64,000 nt of DNA, taken from JAXMAO01 sp046350375 (GTDB lineage: Bacteria > Planctomycetota > Phycisphaerae > UBA1845 > UTPLA1). Where the stretch lies: assembly GCA_046350375.1 (NCBI GenBank), contig JAXMAO010000004.1, positions 62,001 to 126,000 of the forward strand. Reading direction: 5' to 3'. Made by a program: the position numbers and the translations under genes. Every line of letters begins with the position of its first letter. The stretch's first letter is position 1. Positions 8,132-17,144 of this stretch are shown here, piece by piece. Under the pieces are notes generated by a model. It did no database searches. It was given only the letters and a program-made list of their open reading frames with translations, and was not told the DNA's origin.

Positions 8132-8833
8132 CTACGGCTGCGCGGCGGGGTGGTCGCAGCACGCACGGCCGGTCGGCCAGGCGCGCCACACGGTGACGCC
8201 GCCCATCAGCACCACTACAACCGCGGCGGCCCGGATCGCGGCGCGGCGCGGCGCCAGGCCGATGAGGCGCGATCCGAGCCCGGCCAGCAGCATCGCGGGC
8301 AGGGTGCCGAGCCCGAAGGCGGCCATGATTAGTCCGCCGGCGAGCGGATCGGCGGCGGCGGCGGCCAGCGCCAGGAAGGAATAGACCAGTCCGCAGGGCA
8401 GGAAGCCGTTGGCCAGCCCGGCGGCGAAGTAGCCCCACACGCCGCGGGCGTCGAGGAAGTGGGCGAAAAGCGGCGCCAGCACGTCGCAGCCCAGCGCGGT
8501 GACGCGGTGCGGCAGCGGCAGCAGGCCCAGCGCGGCCAGCCCCAGGCCGATCATGAGCAGACCGGCCAGCAGTCCGAAGAGCTGGGCCGGGCCGAGACCC
8601 AGGAGCGTGAATTTCGGCAGCGTCGCGCCGGCCGCGCCGAGGGTCGCGCCGAGGAATACGTAGGTGAAGATTCGGCCGGCGTTGTAGATGAGCTGGCGGG
8701 CGAGCGCGGGGGCGAGTTCGCGGCGGGTCGCGCCGATGGTGGCGGCGAAACCGCCGCACATGCCGATGCAGTGGGCGCTGGCGAGGAATCCGCCCGAGAG
8801 GACCGCGACCAGTTTCATGGCCAGTGCGGGCAT
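8132..8833 (-). CDS. SafE/TauE-like membrane protein of the cytochrome oxidase cluster
   Basis: The 233-residue protein has about six hydrophobic helices and the pattern ASAHCIGMCGGFA at residues 18-30 plus NGFLPCGLVYSFLALA near 142-157. Paired Cys-containing helices of this type mark the sulfite-exporter-like/DsbD-like family often annotated as CcoH-associated or SafE proteins next to ccoI. It begins 2 bp after the stop of the copper ATPase gene, so it is probably co-translated and may take part in copper delivery or cytochrome c oxidase assembly. The very C-terminus carries a CCDH motif that could bind metal. Role in oxidase maturation is inferred from context. Confidence 0.8.
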   Translation of the reverse strand: MPALAMKLVAVLSGGFLASAHCIGMCGGFAATIGATRRELAPALARQLIYNAGRIFTYVFLGATLGAAGATLPKFTLLGLGPAQLFGLLAGLLMIGLGLAALGLLPLPHRVTALGCDVLAPLFAHFLDARGVWGYFAAGLANGFLPCGLVYSFLALAAAAADPLAGGLIMAAFGLGTLPAMLLAGLGSRLIGLAPRRAAIRAAAVVVVLMGGVTVWRAWPTGRACCDHPAAQP

Positions 8834-8835
8834 GG

Positions 8836-11005
8836 TCAGGCTCCGGTGTGGGCGGCCGCGGCCGGCGAAAAGTCGGCGCGCGAGGCCGTCGGCGCGGCGC
8901 CGGGTCGCGGCGGCGCGGATGGTGCGTCGGCCCGGTTGAGGCGGAGCGAGTTGCCGATCACCAGCAGACTGCTGGCGGCCATCGCGGCGGCGGCGAAGAC
9001 GGGCGAGAGTCGACCCGTCAGCGCCAGGCCGACGCCGACCAGGTTGTAGGCGAAGGCCCAGAAGAGATTGACGCGGATGGCGCGGACCGTGCGGCGCGAC
9101 AGATCGAGCAGCCAGGGGAGCGCTGCGAGGTCGTCGGCGAGCAGGCAGACATCGGCCGACTCGCGCGCCAGGTCGGCCCCGCAGCCGAGCGCCACGCCAA
9201 CCGACGCGGCGGCCAGCGCGGCGGCGTCGTTCAGCCCGTCGCCGACCATTGCGACCGGCCCGCGCGCGGCGGCGAGCTCGCCGATGGCCGCGACCTTGTC
9301 GGCCGGTAGCAGCGCCGCGCGGACCGGGCAGTCGAGCGTCGCGGCCGAGCTGCGCGGCGGGCGGCGTGATCGCCGGTCAGCACAACCACCTCGCGCCCGG
9401 CGGAACGCAACGCGGCCAGCACCTCGCGCGGCGGGGCGCAGCGTTTCGGCCAATGCGAACAGCGCGACCGTGCGATCGGCGATCGCCAGGCCGACCAGCC
9501 GTGGCCGGCGGACTGTGCGCGGCCAGCAGCGCGGCGAGGTCCTCCGGCAGCGCAACGCCCGCGGCTCGTCAGCCACGCCGGGCTGCCGAAGCGGACGGGC
9601 TGCCCGGCCCAGTCGGCCTGCACGCCGCGTCCGGGCAGCGTCCGCGGGCGGCTCGATCGGCGCCGGCTCGACGCCGCGGGCGGCCAGCGCGTCGGCGATC
9701 GCGCCCGCCAGGACGTGGCGGCTGCCGGCGGCAGCCCAGCCGACGCAGCGCGTCGGCGGGGGCGTCGCGGGCGACGTGCAGCGCGGCGAGCCGCCGGCCG
9801 GCCGGTGGTGAGCGATGCCGGTCTTGTCGAAGCAGAGGGTGCGGACGCGGGCCAGGGTTTCGATCGCGGAGGCCGAGCGGAACAGCACGCCGCGCCGCGG
9901 CGTTGCCCAGCGCGACGCAGACGGCCATGGGAGTGGCGATGCCCAGCGCACAGGGCAGGCGATCAGCAGCAGCGCCCAGCCCGGCGAGGATGGCGTCGTC
10001 CCAGCCGCCGTGCCGCAGCAGCGCGGCCAGCACGGCCAGCAGCGCGGTGACCGGCACGAAGCCGCGCGCGACGCGTTCGGCGAGGCGCTCGTGGCGCGTG
10101 CGGCGGAGCCGGGCGTGCTCGACCAGCGCCACCATGCGGCCGAGCGTGCTGGAGCTGCCGACGGTGGTGGCGCGGAGCTCGAGCGCGCCGTCGATCGCCA
10201 ACGTGCCGGCGCGGACGAGGTCGCCGGCGCGGCGGGCGCGCGGCAGGCTCTCGCCGGTGAGCAGTTGCTCGTCGATCTCGGCCTCGCCGGAGAGGACCAC
10301 GCCGTCGGCAGCGATGCGGTCGCCGGCGGAGACAAGCAGCACATCGTCCGGGCAGATGTCGGCCGGCGCGACGCGCGCGACGACGCCGTTCCGGCGGATT
10401 TCGACGCGCTCGGGCAGCAGCGCCGCGAGCGAGCGGATGGCCTGCGTGGCGCGGAGCTTGCCGTTGGCCTCGAGCCAGCGGCCGAGCGTGAGAAAGACCA
10501 GGATGGCGCAGCCGGTTTCGTAGTAGGTTTCGCCGCGCCCGCGGAGGGTGCTGACGTAGGAGAACACAAACGCGCCGGCCACGCCGAGCACGACCAGCGC
10601 ATCGGTCGATGCGACCCCGGCGCGGGCCTGCTCGATCGCCGAGCGGAGGATGGGCGGCGCCAGCAGCAGCGCGACCGGCGCGGCCAGCAGCAGGCAGACG
10701 TAGCGGATGACATCGGCCAGCGACAGGCCGACCGCCGAGCCGGCCGCCGCCGCGGCGCCGGCGCCGTGCAGCCGGTAGAGGTACATGCTGAGCATCATGA
10801 CCGTCATGGTGCAGAAGATGGCGATGCCGAGCCGGGTGAGCATCCAGTTGACGGCGCCGGCGGCGCCGCGGGCGCGGGTGATGTCGGCCACCAGGCGGCA
10901 GCCGTAGCAGCAGTAGGCCGGCCCGGTGGTCGCGCTGCGGGCGGCGGGCACTGGCAGATGGCAGAAGTCACACAGCGGCGGCGCGGTGGTTGGTTCGGGC
11001 GGCAC
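8836..11005 (-). pseudogene. ccoI: CcoI/FixI-like copper P1B-type ATPase, reading frame broken by about eleven indels
   Basis: This gene would encode a copper-exporting P-type ATPase needed to load cbb3 oxidase. The N-terminal frame (from ATG 11005) has a Cys-rich head (CDFCHLP, YCCYGCR), transmembrane helices and the actuator motif LLTGESLP. The rest is scattered over three frames: IACP then CALGIATPMAV (CPC motif), RTLCFDKTG, LTTGRP, GAIADALAARG, VRFGSPAWLT, VGLAIADRT, EVVVLTGDHAA, and finally GPVAMVGDGLNDAAALAAA with the last helices to TGA at 8836. All breaks fall between about 9350 and 9980. Most are one extra base in a G or C run (near 9978, 9735, 9642, 9560, 9499, 9431), with one missing C in the CPC codons near 9954. 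Family motifs survive between the breaks, which argues for consensus errors. No separate HMA domain is apparent. Confidence 0.8.
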
Positions 11006-11047
11006 GCGTTGTCCCCTCGCAGACGGCGCGGCCGGCGGGCGGCGCGG

Positions 11048-11212
11048 CTAGAAGTAGGTCTTCGCCGACGGCAGGGCGTAGCGCAGCAGGTACCACACCA
11101 GGCCGATCCAGAAGCCGATCCAGATCGCCCGCACAAACCACGGAATGCGATGCGTGGTGTAGGTGTGATACTGGCCGTCGTCGCGGGCCGGCGTGTCGAG
11201 GTAGTCGTTCAT
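11048..11212 (-). CDS. Small single-helix membrane protein in the cbb3 oxidase cluster
   Basis: A 54-residue open frame runs from ATG 11212 to TAG at 11048. It starts MNDYLDTPARDDGQYH, continues with a Tyr/Thr-rich stretch and then an aromatic helix (WFVRAIWIGFWIGLVWYLLRY cut at about residues 25-45). A GGGAG ribosome binding site lies 7 bp upstream, and the start is only 4 bp after the stop of the preceding gene, so it fits the operon. It may be a CcoQ-like accessory or a small structural subunit of the oxidase; I do not recognise a named family. Translational signals and spacing support it as real despite its small size. Confidence 0.7.
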   Translation of the reverse strand: MNDYLDTPARDDGQYHTYTTHRIPWFVRAIWIGFWIGLVWYLLRYALPSAKTYF

Positions 11213-11216
11213 CGGT

Positions 11217-11528
11217 TCACTCCCACGGTCGGCCTTCGGCGCGGTCGAGGTCGGCCTCGCGTTGCAGCATGTCGTGCTTGGGCTTCTCGATGTCGCGGAA
11301 CATGCCGTTGAAGATCGCCCAGCCCAGCAGGCAGGCCATGCCGGCGGTGACGATCAGGTAGTTGGTCACCGGCACGATGGTGAAGCCGGCGACCTGGTCC
11401 TTGCGGACGGCCTGCACGAAGAGAATGAGCTTTTCGATGAAGCCGTACGACGCGGGCAGCAGGATCAGCACGGCGATCACGCCGACCACCACGCTCTTGA
11501 GCGACGCAGCACGGCGAACTGGCGTCAT
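11217..11528 (-). CDS. Two-helix membrane protein of the cbb3 oxidase cluster
   Basis: The 103-residue product has hydrophobic helices at about residues 13-28 (VVVGVIAVLILLPASYG) and 52-72 (VTNYLIVTAGMACLLGWAIF) and an acidic C-terminal tail (READLDRAEGRPWE). Its ATG overlaps the stop of ccoO by four bases (ATGA), indicating translational coupling. No haem-binding CXXCH is present. It is not a recognisable CcoQ or CcoS by sequence, but position between ccoO and the copper ATPase suggests an assembly or structural role in the oxidase. Confidence 0.75.
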   Translation of the reverse strand: MTPVRRAASLKSVVVGVIAVLILLPASYGFIEKLILFVQAVRKDQVAGFTIVPVTNYLIVTAGMACLLGWAIFNGMFRDIEKPKHDMLQREADLDRAEGRPWE

Positions 11529-12226
11529 GGGGCGGCCTCCGGCTTCGCGTGGCGCGGCTCGGCGGCGGCCGACTGCATCGGCTTGGGCGCGGCGGGCAAG
11601 TCGGGCGGCCCCTCGTGCTGATAGTAGGGATACTCGCTACGCCAGCTTCCGAGCCACTGGACATAGGTGATGAGCGCCAGCCCCTTCTTGTTGGGATAGC
11701 CGTCGGCGTCGAAGAACCACGGATAGGTCGGCATGACCGAGCTGGGCACGACGCTGGTGGGCTGGTGGAAGTGGGCGACGTGCCAGTCGTTGGAACGGCG
11801 GCCGGCCTCGCGCGACAGGTCGGGTCCGACGCGGCGCGTGCCGAACAGCACCGGCCGCTGGAGAGTGTTCTGATACTCCATTGCGCCGGAGATGGGGCCC
11901 CAGCGCTGCTCTTCGCGGGCGACCGGGCGGATGAACTGCGAGTGGCAGTGCCAGCAGGCCTCGGCGACATAGACGTCGTGGCCGAGCTGGAGGGCCTCGG
12001 CAAACGACGCGGCGTTGGGCTGGCCGAAGTGGCGCTTGAAGGCGTCGGGATAGCGCTCGGCAAGGTCGACGAACTCGGGCACCAGGCCGTGCCGGGCGAT
12101 GTCGGCGACCTTCTGCTCGGGCTCGCCGGAGTAGATGGCCCAGGGCACGGCCGCCATCGAGAGAAAGGCGATGGCGAAGAAGCCCAGCCCGGCGATCAGG
12201 AATATGCCGCCACGAGACTCGAACAT
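11525..12226 (-). CDS. ccoO: cbb3-type cytochrome c oxidase subunit II (mono-haem cytochrome c)
   Basis: The 233-residue CcoO subunit carries electrons to CcoN. It starts with a membrane anchor (IFLIAGLGFFAIAFLSMAAVP, trimmed here at residues 8-28), then the covalent haem site CWHCHS at about residue 90, preceded by GHDVYVAEA and followed by QFIRPV. RRVGPDLSREAGRRSNDWH matches the CcoO block after the haem site, and SSVMPTYPWFF near residue 165 holds the axial methionine. The C-terminus is Pro/Ala-rich. The gene lies 27 bp after ccoN and is coupled to the next gene through an ATGA overlap. Confidence 0.93.
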   Translation of the reverse strand: MFESRGGIFLIAGLGFFAIAFLSMAAVPWAIYSGEPEQKVADIARHGLVPEFVDLAERYPDAFKRHFGQPNAASFAEALQLGHDVYVAEACWHCHSQFIRPVAREEQRWGPISGAMEYQNTLQRPVLFGTRRVGPDLSREAGRRSNDWHVAHFHQPTSVVPSSVMPTYPWFFDADGYPNKKGLALITYVQWLGSWRSEYPYYQHEGPPDLPAAPKPMQSAAAEPRHAKPEAAP

Positions 12227-12253
12227 GCCGTCACACTCACCGCGCCGCGGGCG

Positions 12254-13659
12254 CTAGGCGGTCGCCGCGGCCGCGGCCGGGCGTACCTTCCAGGTCATGT
12301 AGCAATTATAGAAGAACATGAACTGCCCGACGGCGATGGCGGTGCCGCTGATGGATCGCAGCAGCCAGTAGGGCACCGAGGCAACCAGGGACGCTTCCCA
12401 GGGCGCCAGGTCGCCCCAGAGCGTGCCCTGCACGACGCCGGCGACGAGCAGATCGAGGAACATCACGAAGGTGCCAATCGTGGTCAGCCAGTAGTGCCAG
12501 CTGTTGAGGCGGTTGCTGTACCACGCGGCCGCGCCGACCAGGCGCGGGAAGAGATAGACGCCCATGCCCAGCAGCCAGAAGGCGAAGACGCCGAGCATGA
12601 CCAGGTGGGCATGGCCGACGACCCAGTCGGTGAAGTGGATGAGCTTCTGAAGGTGAGCGTCGTCTGGAACGAGCACTGCAGGCAGGTGATGAAGTAGTTG
12701 ATCATGCCGGTGTAGAACCAGCGGATCGGCATGTTGGTTCGCAGCATGTCGCCGCGACCGGCGAGCGTGGCGAAGAAGTTGATGATGACCGTGGTGACGA
12801 CCAGCTCGATGGCGATGGTGGTGATGACCGCGCCATATTGCAGGAACATGGGGATGGGGCTGTAAAGGAAGTGGTGGATGCCGGTGAGCGGGTAGAAGAA
12901 GGCCAGCCCCCAGAACCCGACCAGCGAGAGGCCGTGGCTCCACATCGGCTTGCGGAGGATGATGGGCACGAAGTAGTACATCAGCCCCCAGCCGAGCGGC
13001 GTGACGAACAGCCCGACCAGGTCGTGGATGAACAGCCCGCCGATCGCCCCGGCCGCCGCGCCGCCGACGAAGTACTGCGGCAGGAAGTTGCCCATGGCGT
13101 AGACGAGGAACGTCCAGACGAAGGCGGCGATGAAGTACCAGAGGGTGACGTACACCGGCCCGCCCGAGCGCAGGATGGGGGCGAGGAAGTTGATCGCCAC
13201 CAGCAGCAGGCCGAGCTGCGCGACCGGGTCAACCCAGACCGGCGTCTCGCCCCACTCGAGCGCCTGCGCCTGCCCGGCCAGCAGGCCGACGGCCGTCGCG
13301 ACGACGATCGCCTGCCAGGCCCAGAAGATGAACCAGGTGAGCGCCGGATGGGCGACCGGCCGGCCGGTGAGGCGCGGGATGGACCAGTGCACGCCGGACA
13401 GGAACATGTTCGCCAGGAAGCCGTAGGCGATGGCGTTGGTGTGGATCATCCGCCAGCGGCCGGGCGAGAAGAACTCGATTCCCGGGAACGGGTAGCGCTG
13501 CAGGAACTGAAGCGAGAAGAGCAGCCCGGCGAGGATCGAGATGGCCATGAAGACGAAGCCGGCGACCATGTGATAGAGCGTGGCCTTGCGGTCGACACAG
13601 TCGACGGCGGTCGCCAGGCTGGCGGGGTTGCGGATATCGGTGGCGGTGAGCGTCGTCAT
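12254..13659 (-). CDS. ccoN: cbb3-type cytochrome c oxidase subunit I, one frameshift
   Basis: CcoN is the catalytic subunit that reduces oxygen at the haem b3-CuB centre. The first frame (from ATG 13659) includes MIHTNAIAYGFLANMFLSG with a low-spin haem histidine, and SGGPVYVTLWYF, HDLVGLFVTPLGWG, LSLVGFWGLAFFYPLTGIHH (trimmed) with conserved metal-ligand histidines. It breaks near 12650, where TTCAGAAG should read TTCCAGAAG, and the sequence continues in another frame as KLIHFTDWVVGHAHLVMLG and the remaining helices to TAG at 12254. With one C restored the protein has about 468 residues, the normal size. The missing base sits in a CC pair, so a consensus error is likely. It follows the dihaem lipoprotein gene by 21 bp. 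Confidence 0.92.
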
Positions 13660-13680
13660 GGTGGGTCAGCCGTTGAGGCG

Positions 13681-14697
13681 CTACTCCTGAAATTGCTCGG
13701 CCGCGGGGCGCGTGGTGAGCGCGGCGCCGCTGTCGACCGGCTCGGCGGGCTCGGCCGGTTTGGGCGGCGCGCCGTGCAGGTAGATGGGCCGGGGGCGGAC
13801 GCGAACGTCGAAGCGGCCGTCGGCGAGCAGGGCGGGGCGCTGCGCGATCAGGCTCTGCACGTAATACGCCATGGCCCAGAGGTCTTCCGACTTGGCGCCG
13901 GCGTCGACGATCGAGTCGACCCAGGTTGGCATGGCGGTGCTGGTGATGCCGGCGGCGATGCTGCGGTAGAGGTCTTCAACGCGCATGCCGGCGCGGACGA
14001 AGTCGCGGCGGAAGTCGGGCGGATAGACCAGGTCGCCGTCGTTGTTGGGCTTGCCTTCGGACTGTTCCAGGTGCGGGCGGAAGCCGGCGCGCGGCGGGCT
14101 GCCGAACTCGGCGATGTAGGTGTTGATCTGCGCCTCGGGCACGTAGGCCGGGTGGCACGACCAGCAGATCGCCAGCCCGTGATAGACGGCCTCGCCGCGG
14201 CGGATGGCGGAGCTCTTGTCGGCCAGTCGGCGGTACGGATCCTTGACCACCAGGACGGGCGCGGCCGGGTCCTGCTCCTTCCACCGGGGCGAGAGCGACT
14301 TGATGTAGGCGACCAGCGCGTCGATCGTGCGGTCGGGCAGCAGGGTGAACGGCGGCATGGCGCTGCCGCGCAGCCCGTTGCGGATGGTGCGCCGCAGGTC
14401 GTCGTCGGTGGGCAGCGACCCGGCGGGGGTGGAGCTGAACTTGAATTCGGCCGCGACGAAGTTGCGGGGCTTGGGGAAGAGGAACTTGGCGGCGTCGCCG
14501 TTGCCGTCGCCGGCCTGGCCGTGACAGCCGACGCAGTATTGGGTGTAGGTGATCCGCCCCTCGTCGACCAGCGACACGGAGATGTCTGGATCGTAGCCGG
14601 GGCGCGGATGGGGGCGCGACGTGTCGCGGTCGACGTCGGAGTCGCAGCCGGTCAGCGCGGCTGCGAGCAGGATGATGGCCAGCCACGGGCGACTCAC
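13681..14697 (-). CDS. Dihaem cytochrome c lipoprotein (CcoP-like)
   Basis: The 338-residue protein starts at GTG 14697, which overlaps the upstream stop as GTGA. Its N-terminus has a lipoprotein signal (LAIILLAAALTGC), so it is probably lipid-anchored instead of carrying the transmembrane helix typical of CcoP. Two c-type haem motifs are seen, CVGCH at about residue 54 within YTQYCVGCHGQAGDGNG and CWSCH at about residue 177. Candidate axial methionines are in GSAMPPF and STAMPTW. The tail is Pro/Ala-rich. Placement directly before ccoN suggests it supplies the third subunit's function of passing electrons into CcoO/CcoN; that role is inferred. Confidence 0.88.
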   Translation of the reverse strand: MSRPWLAIILLAAALTGCDSDVDRDTSRPHPRPGYDPDISVSLVDEGRITYTQYCVGCHGQAGDGNGDAAKFLFPKPRNFVAAEFKFSSTPAGSLPTDDDLRRTIRNGLRGSAMPPFTLLPDRTIDALVAYIKSLSPRWKEQDPAAPVLVVKDPYRRLADKSSAIRRGEAVYHGLAICWSCHPAYVPEAQINTYIAEFGSPPRAGFRPHLEQSEGKPNNDGDLVYPPDFRRDFVRAGMRVEDLYRSIAAGITSTAMPTWVDSIVDAGAKSEDLWAMAYYVQSLIAQRPALLADGRFDVRVRPRPIYLHGAPPKPAEPAEPVDSGAALTTRPAAEQFQE

Positions 14698-15392
14698 GCG
14701 CGACTCCCGGCGCCGGTCGCCTGGTACGGAACGAAGTGGCCCCACTGATCGACAAACAGCAGCGTCCATCCGAAGACCAGGTGGGTGGCGATCGCGACAT
14801 ACACCGGCACCTGCTCGACAATCCAGTTTCCGCCGATGAGGCGCGGCTGAAGCCACGACAGCAGCCCGTAGAAATTGACGACCCACACGCCCAGGGCGAG
14901 CACGGTCGCGACGGCGAAGCGCACCAGGCCGGACGACTGGCCGAAGTAGCGGCTGAGGATGAGGTGAAACGGAATGCCGCCGAACATGCCGGTGACCAGG
15001 TAGAGGCAGCAGCCGGCGGCCAGCAGGAACCCGCCGTACTCGGTGGCGTGGAGGTGCAGCGCTTTTTCGCCGAGCGGAAACGTGAGATAGACGCGGATGA
15101 GTTCGAGCGGATGCTTGCCGACCAGGGCGGCGCCGATGACGTTGAAGGCCAGGCTGGTGACCGCCCCGAACAGCCCGAGCACCATGCCGGCCAACAGGTG
15201 ATAGGTGGTGTAGTAGCCCTTGGGCGGCCACTCGGACGGCGCCGACTGCGTGGCGATCTGCTGCTCGAGCGCGGCGACGCGCGTTCGCAGGGCGGCCAGT
15301 TCGGCTTGCGGCGTCTCGGAGTTCACGGTTCGGCCCGGAACCGGCGGCGCAACCTCGTCCGCCGGGTCGGTCGCGATTATTGCAATCGTCAT
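14694..15392 (-). CDS. Four-helix membrane protein heading the cbb3 oxidase operon
   Basis: The 232-residue product has a short soluble head with a predicted coiled-coil (ELAALRTRVAALEQQIATQ, about residues 30-48) and then four hydrophobic segments, roughly 65-90, 115-140, 155-180 and 195-220. Conserved-looking histidines occur in YTTYHLLAGM, LHLHATEYGG and THLVFGW. The start is ATG 15392; the stop overlaps the GTG of the cytochrome gene. I do not recognise a named family. As first gene of the cluster it may be a membrane subunit that docks the lipoprotein cytochrome or binds haem b, but no experiment-based family supports this. Confidence 0.75.
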   Translation of the reverse strand: MTIAIIATDPADEVAPPVPGRTVNSETPQAELAALRTRVAALEQQIATQSAPSEWPPKGYYTTYHLLAGMVLGLFGAVTSLAFNVIGAALVGKHPLELIRVYLTFPLGEKALHLHATEYGGFLLAAGCCLYLVTGMFGGIPFHLILSRYFGQSSGLVRFAVATVLALGVWVVNFYGLLSWLQPRLIGGNWIVEQVPVYVAIATHLVFGWTLLFVDQWGHFVPYQATGAGSRA

Positions 15393-15406
15393 GCCGTACC
15401 TGTCAA

Positions 15407-15428
15407 CACAAAACTGCCCGGTTTTGTG
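15407..15428. promoter_or_regulatory. Palindrome in the leader of the cbb3 operon
   Basis: CACAAAAC (15407-15414) and GTTTTGTG (15421-15428) form a perfect 8-bp inverted repeat around TGCCCG, ending 14 bp before the start of the first gene of the oxidase operon. It lies in the divergent 244-bp gap to the membrane protein gene at 15637. AT-rich arms in such GC-rich DNA suggest an operator or an RNA hairpin. It is not a canonical FNR box (TTGAT-N4-ATCAA). Confidence 0.5.
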
Positions 15429-15636
15429 ACGGCTTGCGGAGCGCTTTCGCGGCCGCGCTGGCGGGCGGCGTGCGAAATTCCACGCACCTGCGAGAAATTC
15501 CGCGCGACCTCCCGGTTGGGTCGGGTCCCGCAGAACGGTTACAATCGGGCCCGTTCGGCGCCTCCGGCCATTCGCGCCGCCGACGCCGACCCAACGGCGC
15601 GTCCTTTCTGAACCCAGCGCGCCAGCGAGCCGAACC

Positions 15637-17139
15637 GTGGCAAGATCGGGCGAGCCGGCCCAGATCATCCACCCGAGCGTCCCGCGCGCGGCCGCCGCGC
15701 CGCACGGACCGATTCCGCGCGCCGCTCGTCGCCCCGCCGCCCCGATGGCGGCTGCGCTGGGGGCGGCCTGCTTTTTCGTCTATGCCGCGGTGGGGACGCA
15801 CGGCACGTTTCAGTTCGAGCAATCGACCTATCCGCACCCCGTCCTGACGGCGCATGCGGGGCTGTCGGGCCGGTTCCACGCCACCGCCGCCGAGCTCGAG
15901 CGGCGCTACATCGAGAACCGGCTGGCGCGGGTCGGGCGCATCCTGCCGGTCAACGCGACCGACGAAGCGGTCCGGGCCGCCTATCGCGACGCCAAGGCCG
16001 GCGACCTGCGGCGCCGCGGCCTGTCGGAGCCGCAGATCGACGCGCGGATCGCCCACTACGTCCGCGGGGCCTATCACGACTGGGTGCCGGTGAACGGCGG
16101 CTACGTCGCCTATTGGCCGCCGGTGCCGGCGTTGCTGATGGTGCCGCTGGTGCTGTGGCGCGGCAGCGGCGCGAGCGACATTCTGCTGGCGAACCTGGTC
16201 GGCGCGGCGACGGTGGCGGCGGTCTACCTCATGCTCCGCGCCCTGCGGCGCCACTGGCCGGACCTGGGCGAGCCGGCGACGATCGGACTGACGGTCCTCT
16301 ACGGCCTGGGCACGGTGCATCTCTACCAGGCCTGCACCGGGCAGGTCTGGTTCCTGACGCAGTTGTGCGCCACCTTCTTCCTCGTGCTGGCGATTGTCGC
16401 GGCGCTGCGGATCGTGAACCATCCGGCCTGGGTGGTCGTGTCGGGCGTGGCGCTGGGGCTGGGCTTTCTGTCGCGCAACACGATCATCCTCGCGGCGCCG
16501 TTCTGCGCGTGGATGCTCTGGACCGGGCTGCGGGGCGCGCCGCGGCGCGGCCGGCGATTCGTGGGCTGGGGCGCGGCGCTGGGCGGCGTGCTGATGGTGG
16601 CGATCGGCGTTCAGCTCTGGCTGAACCAGGCGCGGTTCGGCGATTGGCGCGACTTCGGCCAGGGGCGGCTGGCCGACGCGGGCGGCAATCCGAAGTTCGC
16701 CGCCGACTTCAAGAAGTATGGCCGGTTCAGCTCGCACTACCTCCCGACGAATCTCTATTACTACTTTGCGAACTTCTCGCTGCGCTACGATCATCCGCAC
16801 TATCCGGGCCAGGCGACGTTCGACCCGATGGGCAACAGCCTGTTCATGGTCTCGCCGGCGATGGTGTTTGCGCTGCTGGCGTGGCGGGCGCGGCGGCGCG
16901 ATCTGCTGTGGGGGTCGCTAATTGGAATGGGCCCGGGCCTGGCAGCGCTGATGCTCTTTCACGGCACCGGCTGGTACCAGTTCGGCCATCGCTATCTGCT
17001 GGACGTGCTGCCGTTCATCCTGCTGCTGGCGGCGCTGGGCATGCGCGGGCGGCTGACGGCGATCGGCGCGCCGCTGATCGCGCTGTCGCTGGCGGTGAAC
17101 GCGTGGGGCACCTATCACTTCTGCATCGAGCAGAGCTGA
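15637..17139 (+). CDS. Polytopic membrane protein, GT-C glycosyltransferase-like
   Basis: The product (500 residues from GTG 15637) has about ten hydrophobic helices and a long first extracytoplasmic loop between about residues 55 and 165, with HDWVPVNGGYVAYWPP just before the next helix. This architecture resembles GT-C enzymes such as ArnT/PMT that use polyprenyl-linked sugars, and GFLSRNTIILAAPF and GTGWYQFGHRYLLDVLPF are typical of DUF2029/PMT-like proteins. The N-terminal 36 residues are Arg/Pro/Ala-rich and an ATG at 15745, right before the first helix, is a strong alternative start. Substrate unknown. It reads away from the oxidase operon and converges with smpB, 5 bp apart. Confidence 0.7.
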   Translation: MARSGEPAQIIHPSVPRAAAAPHGPIPRAARRPAAPMAAALGAACFFVYAAVGTHGTFQFEQSTYPHPVLTAHAGLSGRFHATAAELERRYIENRLARVGRILPVNATDEAVRAAYRDAKAGDLRRRGLSEPQIDARIAHYVRGAYHDWVPVNGGYVAYWPPVPALLMVPLVLWRGSGASDILLANLVGAATVAAVYLMLRALRRHWPDLGEPATIGLTVLYGLGTVHLYQACTGQVWFLTQLCATFFLVLAIVAALRIVNHPAWVVVSGVALGLGFLSRNTIILAAPFCAWMLWTGLRGAPRRGRRFVGWGAALGGVLMVAIGVQLWLNQARFGDWRDFGQGRLADAGGNPKFAADFKKYGRFSSHYLPTNLYYYFANFSLRYDHPHYPGQATFDPMGNSLFMVSPAMVFALLAWRARRRDLLWGSLIGMGPGLAALMLFHGTGWYQFGHRYLLDVLPFILLLAALGMRGRLTAIGAPLIALSLAVNAWGTYHFCIEQS

Positions 17140-17144
17140 GCCGG

